DNA from: Benzoatithermus flavus | GTDB lineage: Bacteria; Pseudomonadota; Alphaproteobacteria; Geminicoccales; Geminicoccaceae | Direction: 5' to 3' | Assembly: GCF_037908215.1 (NCBI RefSeq) | Contig: NZ_JBBLZC010000004.1 | Coordinates: 62,001-126,000 of the forward strand | Length of the DNA: 64,000 bases | Part shown: piece by piece, positions 16,160-24,201 of the stretch | Layout of the letters: every line of letters begins with the position of its first letter | Numbering within the stretch: position 1 is the stretch's first letter | Made by a program: the position numbers and the translations under genes | The notes under the pieces: model-generated | What the model was told of the DNA's origin: nothing | What the model saw: only the letters and a program-made list of their open reading frames with translations | Databases searched by the model: none

Positions 16160-18649
16160 TCAGAAGCGGTCGAGCAGGCGGCGGTAGTAGTCGAGCTCGA
16201 GCGCCGGCCGCCGCCGGTCGCCGGAGCGGCGGTAGAGCTCCTCCAGCACGTCGCGCGCCCGGCCGAGATCGCTCTCCTCCGGCACCTGTACGCCGTGCGT
16301 GTCCATCCCGCCGTCGTTGCGCGCCGCCCGTCCGAGCGGGTCCCGGCCGCGCCTTCCTGTGGGCTGAGGCTGACCACCCGGCCCTTCGCCCTGCTGCCGC
16401 GCCATCTGCTCCTGGAGCTGCTCCATCATCGCCTGCCCGGCGCGCTGCATCGCGTCGACCGCCTGGGTCTGCGCCTCGGCGGCAACCCCCGGCTCGCCCT
16501 CGCCCAGCGCGTCGCGGGCACCCCGCATCTGCATCTCGGCCTGGCCCAGCGCCCGCGGGATCTCCATCCCGGCCTCGCCCATGCGGCGCATGAGTTCGCC
16601 CAGAGCGCGGCGCAGCGCCTCCTGTTCGGCCTGGGCCTGACCCATCGGGTCCTGCCCCTGCCCGCGCTGCTGCTGACCCGGTAGCCCCTGCTGCGGCTGC
16701 CCGCGCTGGCCGCGCGGCTGAGGCTGGCCCTCCTGCCCCTGCTCGCGGTTCATCTGGAAGCTGCGCTCGAGCAGGTTCTGCTGGAGCTGGATCATCTTCT
16801 GCAGATCGCTCAGGGCCTGCTCGCCCTGGGAAGGCCGGCGCGCCTGCTGCTGACCCGCGCGCAGGTTCTCGAGCATCTCCTGGAGCTGGGCCAGCATGTC
16901 CCGCGCCGCATCGCGCGCCCCGCTCTTCAGAAGCTCGCGCGCGCGATCGAGCATCTGCTGCAGATCGCGCCGGTCGACCACCTGGCTCTGGTCCAGGGGC
17001 TGGAGATCCTGGGGCGGCGGCTGGCCCTGCTCCATGGCCTGGCGGGCGAGCTCCTCCAGGAACTCGTCCATGGCCTTCTGCAGCTCCTCCATCAGCCGCT
17101 CGAGCTCGCTGTCCCTCGCCCCCTCCTCGAGCGCCTTCTGCAACTCCTGCTGGATGTCGCGCAGCTTGCGCTCCGCGACCGAGAGCGAGCCGTCCTCGAT
17201 GAACAGCGCCAGCTCCCAGAGCATGTCGATCACCGAGCGCCGGCTCGCCGCATCGCTCTCGTTGAGCGCCAGGCGCGACGCCGCCGAGCGCAGGGTCAAG
17301 GGCACCGCAATGGGCTGCTCCTGCGCGGCCCTGGTCTCGGCGAGCGCCGCGAGCCGGCCCGCCACGTTCATGGCGCTGTCGGGAGCGCCCGCCAGTCTGC
17401 GTCGCTCCTCGATCACCGCCTTCGCGAGCGGATGGCGGAACTCGCGCGCCGGCAGGACGATCTCGAGCGGCTCGCTGCGGCCCTTCTGCCCGATGGCGTC
17501 CACCGCCTCGAGCTGCAACTTCACCGGCAGCCCGGCCAGGGGATGCGGGGTCAGATCCTGGTAGGTGCCGATCTCGAGCTTCGGCGGCTGGCTGCCCGGC
17601 TTCAGGAGTAGCAGCCGCTCCACCTCGCCCTCGCGCCCGACCGGGGCCAGGAGCAGCGCCAGCTCGGCGACGCCGTGATCGTCCTCGGCCTCGAGATCGA
17701 TCTTGAGCACGCCGCGATGGGTCGCTTTGGGCGTGCCCGCGAACCGCACCGAAGGTGCCGCGTCGGGCACCGCGTCCACGGACCAGCGCGCGATCTCGCG
17801 TCCCGCTCCGTCCACGACCCCGAGGAGCCCGTCGGTCCCGAGCATCAGCTTGGCCTCGCCGCTGCCGGGGCCGAGCGCCGTGAACGGCGTCCTGCCGTCA
17901 CCGAAGACGAGCTGCGCCGTCGCCTCCGTCGGCAGATGATGCACCTGCACCCGTGCTTCGCTCCCGGCCGGCACGGTGAGCGAGGCCTGGCCCCTGGTCT
18001 GCTCGCTCACGAGCGGCGGTTTCCGGGTATAGGCGGGCGGCGTGATCCACAGATCCACTATAGGTGGCAGGGTCGCGGCGGCGGAGCGTCCGGTGAAGGT
18101 GAAGGCGCTCGTGAGCCGCGGGCCGATGTCGTCCCTGGCGTGGACCAGCGCCACCACCAGCACGAGGAGCAGGGCCGCGCGCAGCGCCCAAGGATCGCGC
18201 CGCGGCAGGTCGGAGCGCGGCGGCGCCAGACGCAGCCGCCGCAGGCTCGCGATCAGCCGCTCGCGATGCAGCGCCCACAAGCGCCGCGTCGCCGGGTCGG
18301 AGAAGGACTCGGGCAGGGTGTCGGCGAGCGCCCGCAGGGGCTGGTGCTTCGTGCCGCTGTCGGTCTCGAGCCGGGCGAGCCCCGCGTCGCGCGAGGCGAG
18401 CGACAGAAGCCGCACCGTCCGCCACAACGTCCAGGCGAGCGCCGCCGCGAACAGGCCCAGGAGCGGCAGGTGGAGTGCCAGCGGCAGGTGGAGCCAGAGG
18501 CCGAACAGCGAGAGGACGACGAACACGCCCACGACGGCGAGGCCCGGCCACAAACCGGGCCACAGCCGCTCGAAGGTGACGACCAGCCGGGCGAGGAGGA
18601 GGAGGAAGCGGAAGCTTCGCGTCTGCCGCGGGTCCGTGCCGCTCGTCAT
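16160..18649 (-). CDS. DUF4175 (TIGR02302-type) membrane protein
   Basis: A large protein of unknown function conserved in alphaproteobacteria next to lysA. The 829 residues begin with two membrane segments (about residues 35-55 and 58-82, very Leu-rich), then a basic region, another short hydrophobic segment near 150, a long periplasmic-looking beta-rich part, and a C-terminal third dominated by Gln/Glu/Arg helices with a low-complexity QGQ/PQG stretch (about residues 630-690). The end is DLGRARDVLEELYRRSGDRRRPALELDYYRRLLDRF. No catalytic motif is visible. Its place between an amidase gene and lysA hints at an envelope role, which is inference only. Confidence 0.85.
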   Translation of the reverse strand: MTSGTDPRQTRSFRFLLLLARLVVTFERLWPGLWPGLAVVGVFVVLSLFGLWLHLPLALHLPLLGLFAAALAWTLWRTVRLLSLASRDAGLARLETDSGTKHQPLRALADTLPESFSDPATRRLWALHRERLIASLRRLRLAPPRSDLPRRDPWALRAALLLVLVVALVHARDDIGPRLTSAFTFTGRSAAATLPPIVDLWITPPAYTRKPPLVSEQTRGQASLTVPAGSEARVQVHHLPTEATAQLVFGDGRTPFTALGPGSGEAKLMLGTDGLLGVVDGAGREIARWSVDAVPDAAPSVRFAGTPKATHRGVLKIDLEAEDDHGVAELALLLAPVGREGEVERLLLLKPGSQPPKLEIGTYQDLTPHPLAGLPVKLQLEAVDAIGQKGRSEPLEIVLPAREFRHPLAKAVIEERRRLAGAPDSAMNVAGRLAALAETRAAQEQPIAVPLTLRSAASRLALNESDAASRRSVIDMLWELALFIEDGSLSVAERKLRDIQQELQKALEEGARDSELERLMEELQKAMDEFLEELARQAMEQGQPPPQDLQPLDQSQVVDRRDLQQMLDRARELLKSGARDAARDMLAQLQEMLENLRAGQQQARRPSQGEQALSDLQKMIQLQQNLLERSFQMNREQGQEGQPQPRGQRGQPQQGLPGQQQRGQGQDPMGQAQAEQEALRRALGELMRRMGEAGMEIPRALGQAEMQMRGARDALGEGEPGVAAEAQTQAVDAMQRAGQAMMEQLQEQMARQQGEGPGGQPQPTGRRGRDPLGRAARNDGGMDTHGVQVPEESDLGRARDVLEELYRRSGDRRRPALELDYYRRLLDRF

Positions 18650-18668
18650 GCCGCCCTCCAGCCTCGCT

Positions 18669-19949
18669 CTAGTCCTTCCCGCTGCCGCCGAGCCAATCCG
18701 GTATCCGCTCGTCGGCGAACTGCCGCTCGGGCGGCAGATGCGGCTTGATCACGGCGAACCGGCCACGCTCCACCAGAACCTCGGCAGCGCTCGGCCGCGA
18801 ATTGTAGTGCGACGCCATCACCGAACCGTAAGCGCCCGCACCCGTGATCGCCACGAGATCGCCTGGCCGGAGCAAGGGCAGAAGGCGATCGCGCCCGAGC
18901 ACGTCGCTGCTCTCGCAGATCGGCCCCACCACGTCCATCGGCACCAGCTCCTCGTCCGGGCGCGGCTCCCGCACCGGCAGCACGGCATGGTAGGCGCCGT
19001 ACATGGCCGGCCGGATCAGCACGTTCATGCCGGAGTCCAGCACGAGAAAGCGCCGGCCTCCCGCTTCCTTGAGATAGATCACCTGCGAGAGAATGACACC
19101 CGCCTCGGCGACGAGGCTCCGCCCCGGCTCGAAGACCAGCTCGACGTCGAGCCCTCGGGTCAGTCGGCGCACGAGATCGGCGAAGGCCTCGGCCTCGACC
19201 CTGGGCTCGTCCTTGTACGGCACGCCGAACCCACCGCCGAGATCGAGCCGCCGCAAGGGAACGCCGGCGGTCCGCAGCGCGACGAACAGATCGACGGCGC
19301 GCCGGTAGGCGGCCTCGAACGGCTCGAGCCGGGTGATCTGCGAGCCGATGTGCAGGTGCAGGCCCAAAGGTTCGATCCCCTCGAGGCGCTGCGCCAGCGC
19401 GAAGACCTCGCCCGCCTCGTCCCAGGGAATGCCGAACTTGTCGTGCTTCCGCCCCGTGCTGATCTTGTCGTGCGTGCCGGCGGCGACGTCGGGGTTGATG
19501 CGCAGCGCCACCGGCGCCGTCTTGCCCATCCCGGCCGCGATCTCGGCGATCCGCAAGAGCTCCTGCGTCGATTCGACGTTGAACTGCAGGATGCCCGTTT
19601 GGAGCGCGAAGCGGATCTCCTCGTCGGTCTTGGCGATCCCGGCATAGACGATCCGCGAAGGTGCCACACCCGCCGCGAGGGCCCGCGCGATCTCGCCGCC
19701 CGAGACCGTATCGGCCCCGGCCCCTTCCTGGGCGAACAGCCGGATCACCGCGAGGTTGCTGTTGGCCTTGACGGCGTAGCAGAACAGGGGCTCCGGCCCG
19801 CCCCGGAACGCCTGCCGGAAGGCCCTGATCCGCTCGCGCATGGTGCTCGCGGCATAGACGTAGCAGGGGGTGCCCACCTCGGCCGCGATGTCCGCGAGCG
19901 GCACCCCGTCGGCGACGAGCGCCTCGTGCGCGTAATGGAACGGGCTCAC
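18669..19949 (-). CDS. lysA: Diaminopimelate decarboxylase
   Basis: A PLP enzyme that decarboxylates meso-diaminopimelate to L-lysine, the last step of lysine synthesis. The 426-residue product has CYAVKANSN (PLP-binding Lys), VSGGEIARAL, HDKFGIPWDEAG, HLHIGSQI, LDLGGGFGVPY, EPGRSLVAEAG and GPICESSDVLGRDR, which covers the active-site residues of the family. The start is a GTG overlapping the lptM stop as GTGA; the frame is open for 280 codons upstream, but those codons do not resemble protein and cover lptM and the SMR gene in other frames. Neighbours lptM and DUF4175 are its usual companions in this class. Confidence 0.96.
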   Translation of the reverse strand: MSPFHYAHEALVADGVPLADIAAEVGTPCYVYAASTMRERIRAFRQAFRGGPEPLFCYAVKANSNLAVIRLFAQEGAGADTVSGGEIARALAAGVAPSRIVYAGIAKTDEEIRFALQTGILQFNVESTQELLRIAEIAAGMGKTAPVALRINPDVAAGTHDKISTGRKHDKFGIPWDEAGEVFALAQRLEGIEPLGLHLHIGSQITRLEPFEAAYRRAVDLFVALRTAGVPLRRLDLGGGFGVPYKDEPRVEAEAFADLVRRLTRGLDVELVFEPGRSLVAEAGVILSQVIYLKEAGGRRFLVLDSGMNVLIRPAMYGAYHAVLPVREPRPDEELVPMDVVGPICESSDVLGRDRLLPLLRPGDLVAITGAGAYGSVMASHYNSRPSAAEVLVERGRFAVIKPHLPPERQFADERIPDWLGGSGKD

Positions 19950-20125
19950 GGCGACTTCCCCTGCTCCGGTTGGCTCTGCTGCTCGCTCGGCTTCGGCTCC
20001 TCCGGCGGCTTCAGCTCGCGGGGCTTGCGGCCGCAACCGGCGAGGCCCGCCGCGGCGGCGAGCAGAAAGAGGCCGCGCCGCGCGAAGAGCGTGCCGGCAT
20101 CGGGCGGGAGATGGGGACGAGCCAT
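19946..20125 (-). CDS. lptM: Small lipoprotein, LptM (YifL) family
   Basis: A 59-residue lipoprotein. It has an Arg pair and a hydrophobic signal segment (RRGLFLLAAAAGLAGC) with lipobox LAGC, so the mature protein starts at Cys31, then CGRKPRELKPPEEPKP and a Gln/Pro-rich tail. The pattern lipidated Cys-Gly-x-Lys followed by prolines, immediately upstream of lysA, is that of LptM, the small lipoprotein that helps mature the LPS translocon LptD/LptE. The typical CGxKGP is here CGRKPRE, so the glycine after Lys is missing. The stop overlaps the lysA GTG start as GTGA. Confidence 0.8.
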   Translation of the reverse strand: MARPHLPPDAGTLFARRGLFLLAAAAGLAGCGRKPRELKPPEEPKPSEQQSQPEQGKSP

Positions 20126-20179
20126 GACAGGATGCTACCGTGCTGAAGCGGCGGGGGCAAACGCGATCGGCCGGCCCGC

Positions 20180-20509
20180 TCAGTGCGGAACGGATCGGGA
20201 GAACAGGTTCGTGACCAGAACGCCGGCCAGGATCAGCGCGATGCCGACAATGGCCGGAAGATCGAGGCTCTGTCGATACCAGACATAGCCCACGAGCGAG
20301 ATCAGGACGATGCCGATCCCCGACCACAAGGCATAGGCGATGCCGACCGGGATGGTCTTCAAGGTCAGCGACAGGAAGTAGAAAGCCGCGGCATAGCTCA
20401 CGAGGACGAGGAGCGAGGGCTTGAGGCGGGTGAAGCCTTCGCTCGCCTTGAGCGCCGAGGTGCCGACGACCTCGAACGCGACCGCCACGATGAGATGGAC
20501 GAAGCTCAC
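20180..20509 (-). CDS. Small multidrug resistance (SMR) family exporter
   Basis: A 109-residue protein with four membrane helices, the size and layout of EmrE/SugE proteins, which work as antiparallel dimers exporting cationic compounds in exchange for protons. The essential membrane glutamate is present in VAVAFEVVGTSALKASEGFT (Glu13), and YALWSGIGIVLISLVGYVWYRQ is the typical third/fourth helix region; these match the QAC-efflux (EmrE) subgroup better than SugE. The GTG start is used because it gives the standard N-terminus; the frame is open for 44 more codons upstream without likeness. It sits between argH and lptM-lysA, which are usually adjacent. Confidence 0.88.
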   Translation of the reverse strand: MSFVHLIVAVAFEVVGTSALKASEGFTRLKPSLLVLVSYAAAFYFLSLTLKTIPVGIAYALWSGIGIVLISLVGYVWYRQSLDLPAIVGIALILAGVLVTNLFSRSVPH

Positions 20510-20643
20510 TCCTGCCCCTCCGGTCCGCCTGCCCGCGCTGGCGTTCTCGCCATCGTGTCGGGCGCCACTTAACCTGTGGTTGATGCGGCGACGGCCATAG
20601 GATGAAAACCGCCTCCCCGGAGCTCCGCCATCGAGGCTCACCC

Positions 20644-20905
20644 ATGACCACCGCCACCATCCTTTCCCGCGCCGAGCAGTCCCGCGTCAACGGCGCCCGC
20701 TCGCACGGTCCCGTCACCGCCGAGGGCAAGGGGCGCGCGGCCCCGAACGCCACCCGCCGGCCCGGCGAGCCCGCGCCTTTGCCGCCCGGCGCCGGCACCG
20801 CTGCGGAACGGCACGAGCGAACCCGCGCCGATGCGCCCGCTCAACCGCCACCGGCGCCGCCGGCTCGCGGCCCTGGAACGCAAGGCACGGCGCAAGGCGG
20901 CCTAG
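20644..20905 (+). pseudogene. Decayed small ORF of the 'NGARS(R/H)GPVTAEGK' family
   Basis: The frame from the ATG encodes MTTATILSRAEQSRVNGAR followed by SHGPVTAEGKGRAAPNATR, a start seen in many uncharacterised proteobacterial proteins that normally continue NATRHGL. Here the likeness stops after NATR. About 60 bases later, in the +1 frame, the sequence reads RPLNRHRRRRLAALERKARR and ends in TAG at 20903-20905, which resembles the C-terminal tail of the same kind of protein. This suggests a frameshift with an internal deletion. The remnant ends tail to tail with argH, sharing a CTAG. The function of the intact family is not known to me. Confidence 0.5.
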
Positions 20906-22299
20906 AGATAGCGCGCCTCCGCCGCCGCCACCGCCTCGAGCACCCGCTCCGGCGCCGTGCCGCCGAAGCTGCGTCGGCTCGCCACCGAACGCTCGACGCC
21001 CAGAACCTCGAACACGCCGGCGTCGATGCGCGCGTCGATGCCCGCAAGTTCGTCCCGGCCGAGATCCTCGAGCCCGCAGCCCTTGCTCTCGGCGAGCTTC
21101 ACCGCGCGCGCGGCGATCCCGTGCGCCTCGCGGAACGGCACGCCCTTCACCCGCACGAGCCAGTCGGCGAGGTCGGTCGCCGTGGTATACCCGACCCCGG
21201 CCGCCGCCTTCATCCGCTCCGGGAAGACCGTGATCCCGTCGAGCATGGCGGCCGTGGCCGCAAGGGACAGCTCGAGGCTGTCGGCGGCGTCGAACACGCC
21301 CTCCTTGTCCTCCTGCATGTCCTTGGAATAGGCGAGCGGCAGGCCCTTCAGGACGACGAGGAGCGCTTGCAGGTCGCCCAGGATGCGGCCCGACTTGCCG
21401 CGCACGAGCTCGGCCGCATCGGGATTGCGCTTCTGCGGCATGATCGAGCTGCCGGAGGTGAACGCCTCCGGCATCCGTACGAACCCGAACTGCGGCGTCG
21501 ACCACAAGACCAGCTCCTCGGCGAGCCGCGAGAGATGGACGGCGGCGATGGCGGCGCTCGCGAGATAATCGAGCGCGAAGTCGCGATCCGAGACGGCGTC
21601 GATCGAGTTCGCCATCGGCCGGTCGAAACCGAGATCCGCGGCCGTCATGGCGCGGTCGATCGGAAAGCTGGTGCCGGCCAGCGCCGCCGCACCCAAAGGC
21701 GATTCGTTGAGGCGCCGGCGCGCGTCCTGGAAGCGCGAGCGATCGCGGCCGAACATCTCGACGTAGGCCATGAGATGATGGCCGAAGGTCACGGGCTGCG
21801 CCGCCTGGAGATGGGTGAAGCCCGGCATCACGGTGGCGGCATGGGTCCGTGCGAGCCCGAGGAGCACCCGCTGCAGCTCTTTCAACCGTGCATCGGCCCG
21901 GTCCATGGCGTCGCGGACCCAGAGCTTGAAGTCGGTCGCGACCTGGTCGTTGCGCGAGCGCGCCGTGTGCAACCGCCGGCCGGGCTCGCCGACGAGGTCG
22001 GTGAGGCGGGATTCGATGTTGAGATGGATGTCCTCGAGCTCGGTCGTGAAGACGAACTCGCCCCGCTCGATCTCGCCGCGGATGCGCTCCAGCCCGTCCA
22101 GGATCGCGTCCCGATCCGTGGGGCTCAGGATGCCGACCGCAGCCAGCATGCGCGCGTGCGCCATCGAGCCCACGATGTCTTGAGCGTAGAGCCGCTTGTC
22201 GAAGCCGATCGAGGCATTAATCTGCGTCATCAGGGGTGCGGGGTCGGCCTCGAAGTGGCCACCCCAGAGCGAGCGCCCGCTGCGGGCCTGTTCCGTCAT
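20902..22299 (-). CDS. argH: Argininosuccinate lyase
   Basis: A homotetrameric enzyme of the fumarase/aspartase superfamily that splits argininosuccinate into arginine and fumarate, the last step of arginine synthesis. The 465 residues contain LWGGHF, EDIHLNIESRLTDLVG, LHTARSRNDQVATDFKLWVRD, the TFGHHLMAYVEMFGRD stretch and the superfamily signature GSSIMPQKRNPDAAELVRGKSGRILG with the catalytic Ser. The start MTEQARSGRSLWGG is standard. It is divergent from the thioredoxin-like gene 33 bases away, an arrangement common in alphaproteobacteria. Confidence 0.97.
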   Translation of the reverse strand: MTEQARSGRSLWGGHFEADPAPLMTQINASIGFDKRLYAQDIVGSMAHARMLAAVGILSPTDRDAILDGLERIRGEIERGEFVFTTELEDIHLNIESRLTDLVGEPGRRLHTARSRNDQVATDFKLWVRDAMDRADARLKELQRVLLGLARTHAATVMPGFTHLQAAQPVTFGHHLMAYVEMFGRDRSRFQDARRRLNESPLGAAALAGTSFPIDRAMTAADLGFDRPMANSIDAVSDRDFALDYLASAAIAAVHLSRLAEELVLWSTPQFGFVRMPEAFTSGSSIMPQKRNPDAAELVRGKSGRILGDLQALLVVLKGLPLAYSKDMQEDKEGVFDAADSLELSLAATAAMLDGITVFPERMKAAAGVGYTTATDLADWLVRVKGVPFREAHGIAARAVKLAESKGCGLEDLGRDELAGIDARIDAGVFEVLGVERSVASRRSFGGTAPERVLEAVAAAEARYL

Positions 22300-22332
22300 C
22301 CTTCGTCCTCCACGAGCCTTCCGGAGACCGCC

Positions 22333-22863
22333 TTGCGCCGCACGCTGCGCCTCCTCGCCGCCTCGGGCCTGCTTCTCGCCGGGATCGCCGGCGCCGCCAC
22401 GGCCGAGGCGCCGATCCGGACCAGCGAGCCCAAGCCGCTGCCGCCGCTCGCCTTCGAGACCATGGACGGCAAGCCGGCCAGCCTCGAGGACTTCAGGGGC
22501 AAGGTCGTCGTCCTCAATCTCTGGGCCACGTGGTGCGCGCCCTGCCGCGAGGAGATGCCCTCCCTCGACCGCCTGCAGGCACGGTTCGAGGATCAGCCGG
22601 TGGTGGTGCTCGCCCTGTCGGTGGATCGCGCCGGACCCGAGCGGGTCGAAGCGTTCCTGAACGAGATCGGCGTCCAGCGGCTGCACGTCTATCGCGACCC
22701 CAAGGCGGCGGCAACCCGCGCGGTCGGCGTGCCGGGCCTGCCGGCGACGATCCTGGTCGACAAGGCCGGCAACGAGACCGGCCGCGTGCTGGGCATCGCC
22801 CGGTGGGACGGCCCGGAGGCCGTCCGAGCCGTGCGGCGTCTCCTCGACGGAGCGGCCGGCTGA
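22333..22863 (+). CDS. tlpA: TlpA-like thiol:disulfide interchange protein
   Basis: An exported thioredoxin-fold protein, probably a periplasmic reductant for cytochrome or copper-centre assembly. The 176 residues have a signal segment (RRTLRLLAASGLLLAGIAGAATA), then LPPLAFETMDGKPASLEDFRGK, LNLWATWCAPCREEMPSLDRL with the redox Cys68-Cys71 pair, and the cis-Pro region VPGLPATILVDKAG. The start is a TTG five bases after a GGAGA ribosome-binding site; no ATG or GTG precedes the signal peptide. It reads away from argH, so the 33-base gap must hold both start regions. TlpA is the best symbol, but ResA/CcmG-like roles are not excluded. Confidence 0.85.
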   Translation: MRRTLRLLAASGLLLAGIAGAATAEAPIRTSEPKPLPPLAFETMDGKPASLEDFRGKVVVLNLWATWCAPCREEMPSLDRLQARFEDQPVVVLALSVDRAGPERVEAFLNEIGVQRLHVYRDPKAAATRAVGVPGLPATILVDKAGNETGRVLGIARWDGPEAVRAVRRLLDGAAG

Positions 22864-22963
22864 CGTGGCCACGGGCTCCTCTCCGCCCGTCAGGGCCGCC
22901 GAGCGGCTGTGAAAGCGACGGCACCTGCCGTAAGAAGACCGGCGGGAGGTGCTTCGCCGACGC

Positions 22964-23605
22964 ATGAAGCCGCCACGCAGCACGACGATGAGGCTCGTCG
23001 CACTCCTGGCCCTGCTGCTGCCGGCCGGGTGCAGCAGCGAGCGGGCGCAGGGGATCAGGGGTGCGGAGCCCTACCGTCTCTCCGGGGCGGCCTGCCTCGC
23101 CGTGCTCCGGGAGCGGGGCATCGCGGTCGGCCGCTGGCAGCACATCCCCGACCGCTCCTGCCGCGTCGACACGCCGGTCCGCGCCGGCAGCGGCAGGCTC
23201 GCGAGCTTCGTCCCGCCGCTCGAGACGAGCTGCGCCATGCTGGTGGCCTGGAGCGACTTCGAGGCCGAGGTGAACCGGGCGGCGCGGACCCATCTGCGAA
23301 GCCCGGTCGTCGCGGTCCAGCATTACGGCAGCTACGCCTGCCGCAGCATGACCGGCAATGCCGGCCGCGCCAGCCTCCATGCCCGTGCCAGAGCCCTCGA
23401 CATTTCGGGCTTCAGGCTCGCGGACGGGCGGATCGTCACCGTCCACGAGGGCTGGCGCGGCACGCGGGCCGAGCAGCGCTTCCTGCGCGCGGTCGCGAGC
23501 GCCGCCTGCCGCCGCTTCAGCGTCACCCTCACACCGGAGAGCGATCGCCGGCACCAGGACCACCTGCACGTCGATATCGGCCCGTGGCGCCAGTGCGGCC
23601 TTTGA
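22964..23605 (+). CDS. Extensin-like family lipoprotein
   Basis: A 213-residue protein with a signal peptide ending in lipobox LPAGC (Cys26 or so), hence probably outer-membrane lipoprotein or periplasmic. The body matches the extensin-like C-terminal family: CAMLVAWSDFEAEVNRAA, VQHYGSYACRSM, HARARALDISGFRLADGR and QDHLHVDIGPWRQCGL with paired cysteines. The His-x5-Ala-Leu-Asp and Asp-His-Leu-His motifs resemble those of zinc D-Ala-D-Ala peptidases, so a wall-peptide hydrolase role is plausible but inferred. The ATG at 22964 follows a GGGAGG element; an ATG eight codons later is also possible. Confidence 0.82.
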   Translation: MKPPRSTTMRLVALLALLLPAGCSSERAQGIRGAEPYRLSGAACLAVLRERGIAVGRWQHIPDRSCRVDTPVRAGSGRLASFVPPLETSCAMLVAWSDFEAEVNRAARTHLRSPVVAVQHYGSYACRSMTGNAGRASLHARARALDISGFRLADGRIVTVHEGWRGTRAEQRFLRAVASAACRRFSVTLTPESDRRHQDHLHVDIGPWRQCGL

Positions 23606-23630
23606 CACATCGAAGTTTATCGCCTATAAG
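23602..23630 (+). promoter_or_regulatory. Near-consensus sigma-70 promoter with overlapping inverted repeat
   Basis: TTGACA at 23602-23607, a 17-base spacer and TATAAG at 23625-23630 make an almost perfect housekeeping promoter, unusual in such GC-rich DNA. The -35 box overlaps the stop codon of the extensin-like gene. An inverted repeat TTATC-N11-GATAA (about 23617-23637) covers the -10 box and could be an operator. The first gene downstream is the unknown ORF at 23841, giving a leader of about 200 nt. Confidence 0.65.
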
Positions 23631-23840
23631 TTGATAATAATCCGTCACTTTCGCGCTCCGAAGGAGCAGCGGCTGCCGCGTCCCTGCGCCGCAGCCCGCC
23701 CGTTCGGATGGAACGGCAGGCAATGTTGCCGCACGCGCTTGCATCTCGGGACAGGAACGTGCTCCGCTACGGCCGTTCGCTGACGACCGACCGGCCCGAC
23801 CTTCATCGAGCCCGACTGCTGGCACTGCGGGAATTGCGCG

Positions 23841-24185
23841 ATGTCCATCAAGCTGACCGTCACCCTCGACGTCGAGATGCCCGAGCCCTCGCCCGATAAG
23901 AGCATCCAGGCCGATGCAGAAGACCGGGCGATGCGGCTCGCCGAGGCCATCATCGTCCAGCTCCTGCCACAGCTCGCCAACGAGATCGGCATCGAGAAGC
24001 ACAGGCTCGCCGGCAGCCTCCTCGTCGAGCTCGGCTATGTCGTCGGGCTGTCGCACACGCCGGCGGCGGCCGTGGACGCGCTAGCGGTGGCGACCGAGCG
24101 GATGCGCGACGCGATCGCCAGCCGCCGCGACAAGCGGCCGACCCTGCCCGCACCCACGGTCCAGGGGCCCGCCACCCTGCAATAG
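23841..24185 (+). CDS. Unknown small protein
   Basis: A 114-residue acidic-then-basic protein that I do not recognise. It starts with a beta-like segment (SIKLTVTLDVEMPEPSPD), then a helical middle (DRAMRLAEAIIVQLLPQLANEIG...LAGSLLVELGYVVGLS) and a basic tail (RMRDAIASRRDKRPTLPAPT). There is no signal peptide or metal motif inside it. In the same frame just before the ATG the DNA would encode CWHCGNC, a zinc-ribbon-like run, but the frame has no start codon and a stop at 23781-23783, so either this is chance or the gene has lost its start through a frameshift. It lies behind the strong promoter at 23602 and is convergent with zapE. Confidence 0.5.
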   Translation: MSIKLTVTLDVEMPEPSPDKSIQADAEDRAMRLAEAIIVQLLPQLANEIGIEKHRLAGSLLVELGYVVGLSHTPAAAVDALAVATERMRDAIASRRDKRPTLPAPTVQGPATLQ

Positions 24186-24201
24186 CGGCCTTGCGGCCGC
24201 G

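Noticed and set aside
16630..16850. Possible DNA repeat in the DUF4175 gene
   Set aside because: It is coding low-complexity (Gln, Gly, Pro, Arg) typical of this protein, not an independent repeat element.
18669..20798. N-terminally extended lysA frame (709 codons)
   Set aside because: The first 280 codons overlap lptM and the SMR gene in other frames and show no likeness; the GTG at 19949 gives the normal protein.
20602..22863. A single 753-codon frame joining the NGARSHGPVTAEGK start to the TlpA-like end
   Set aside because: The middle runs antisense to argH and has no protein character; the TlpA-like part has its own signal peptide and ribosome-binding site.
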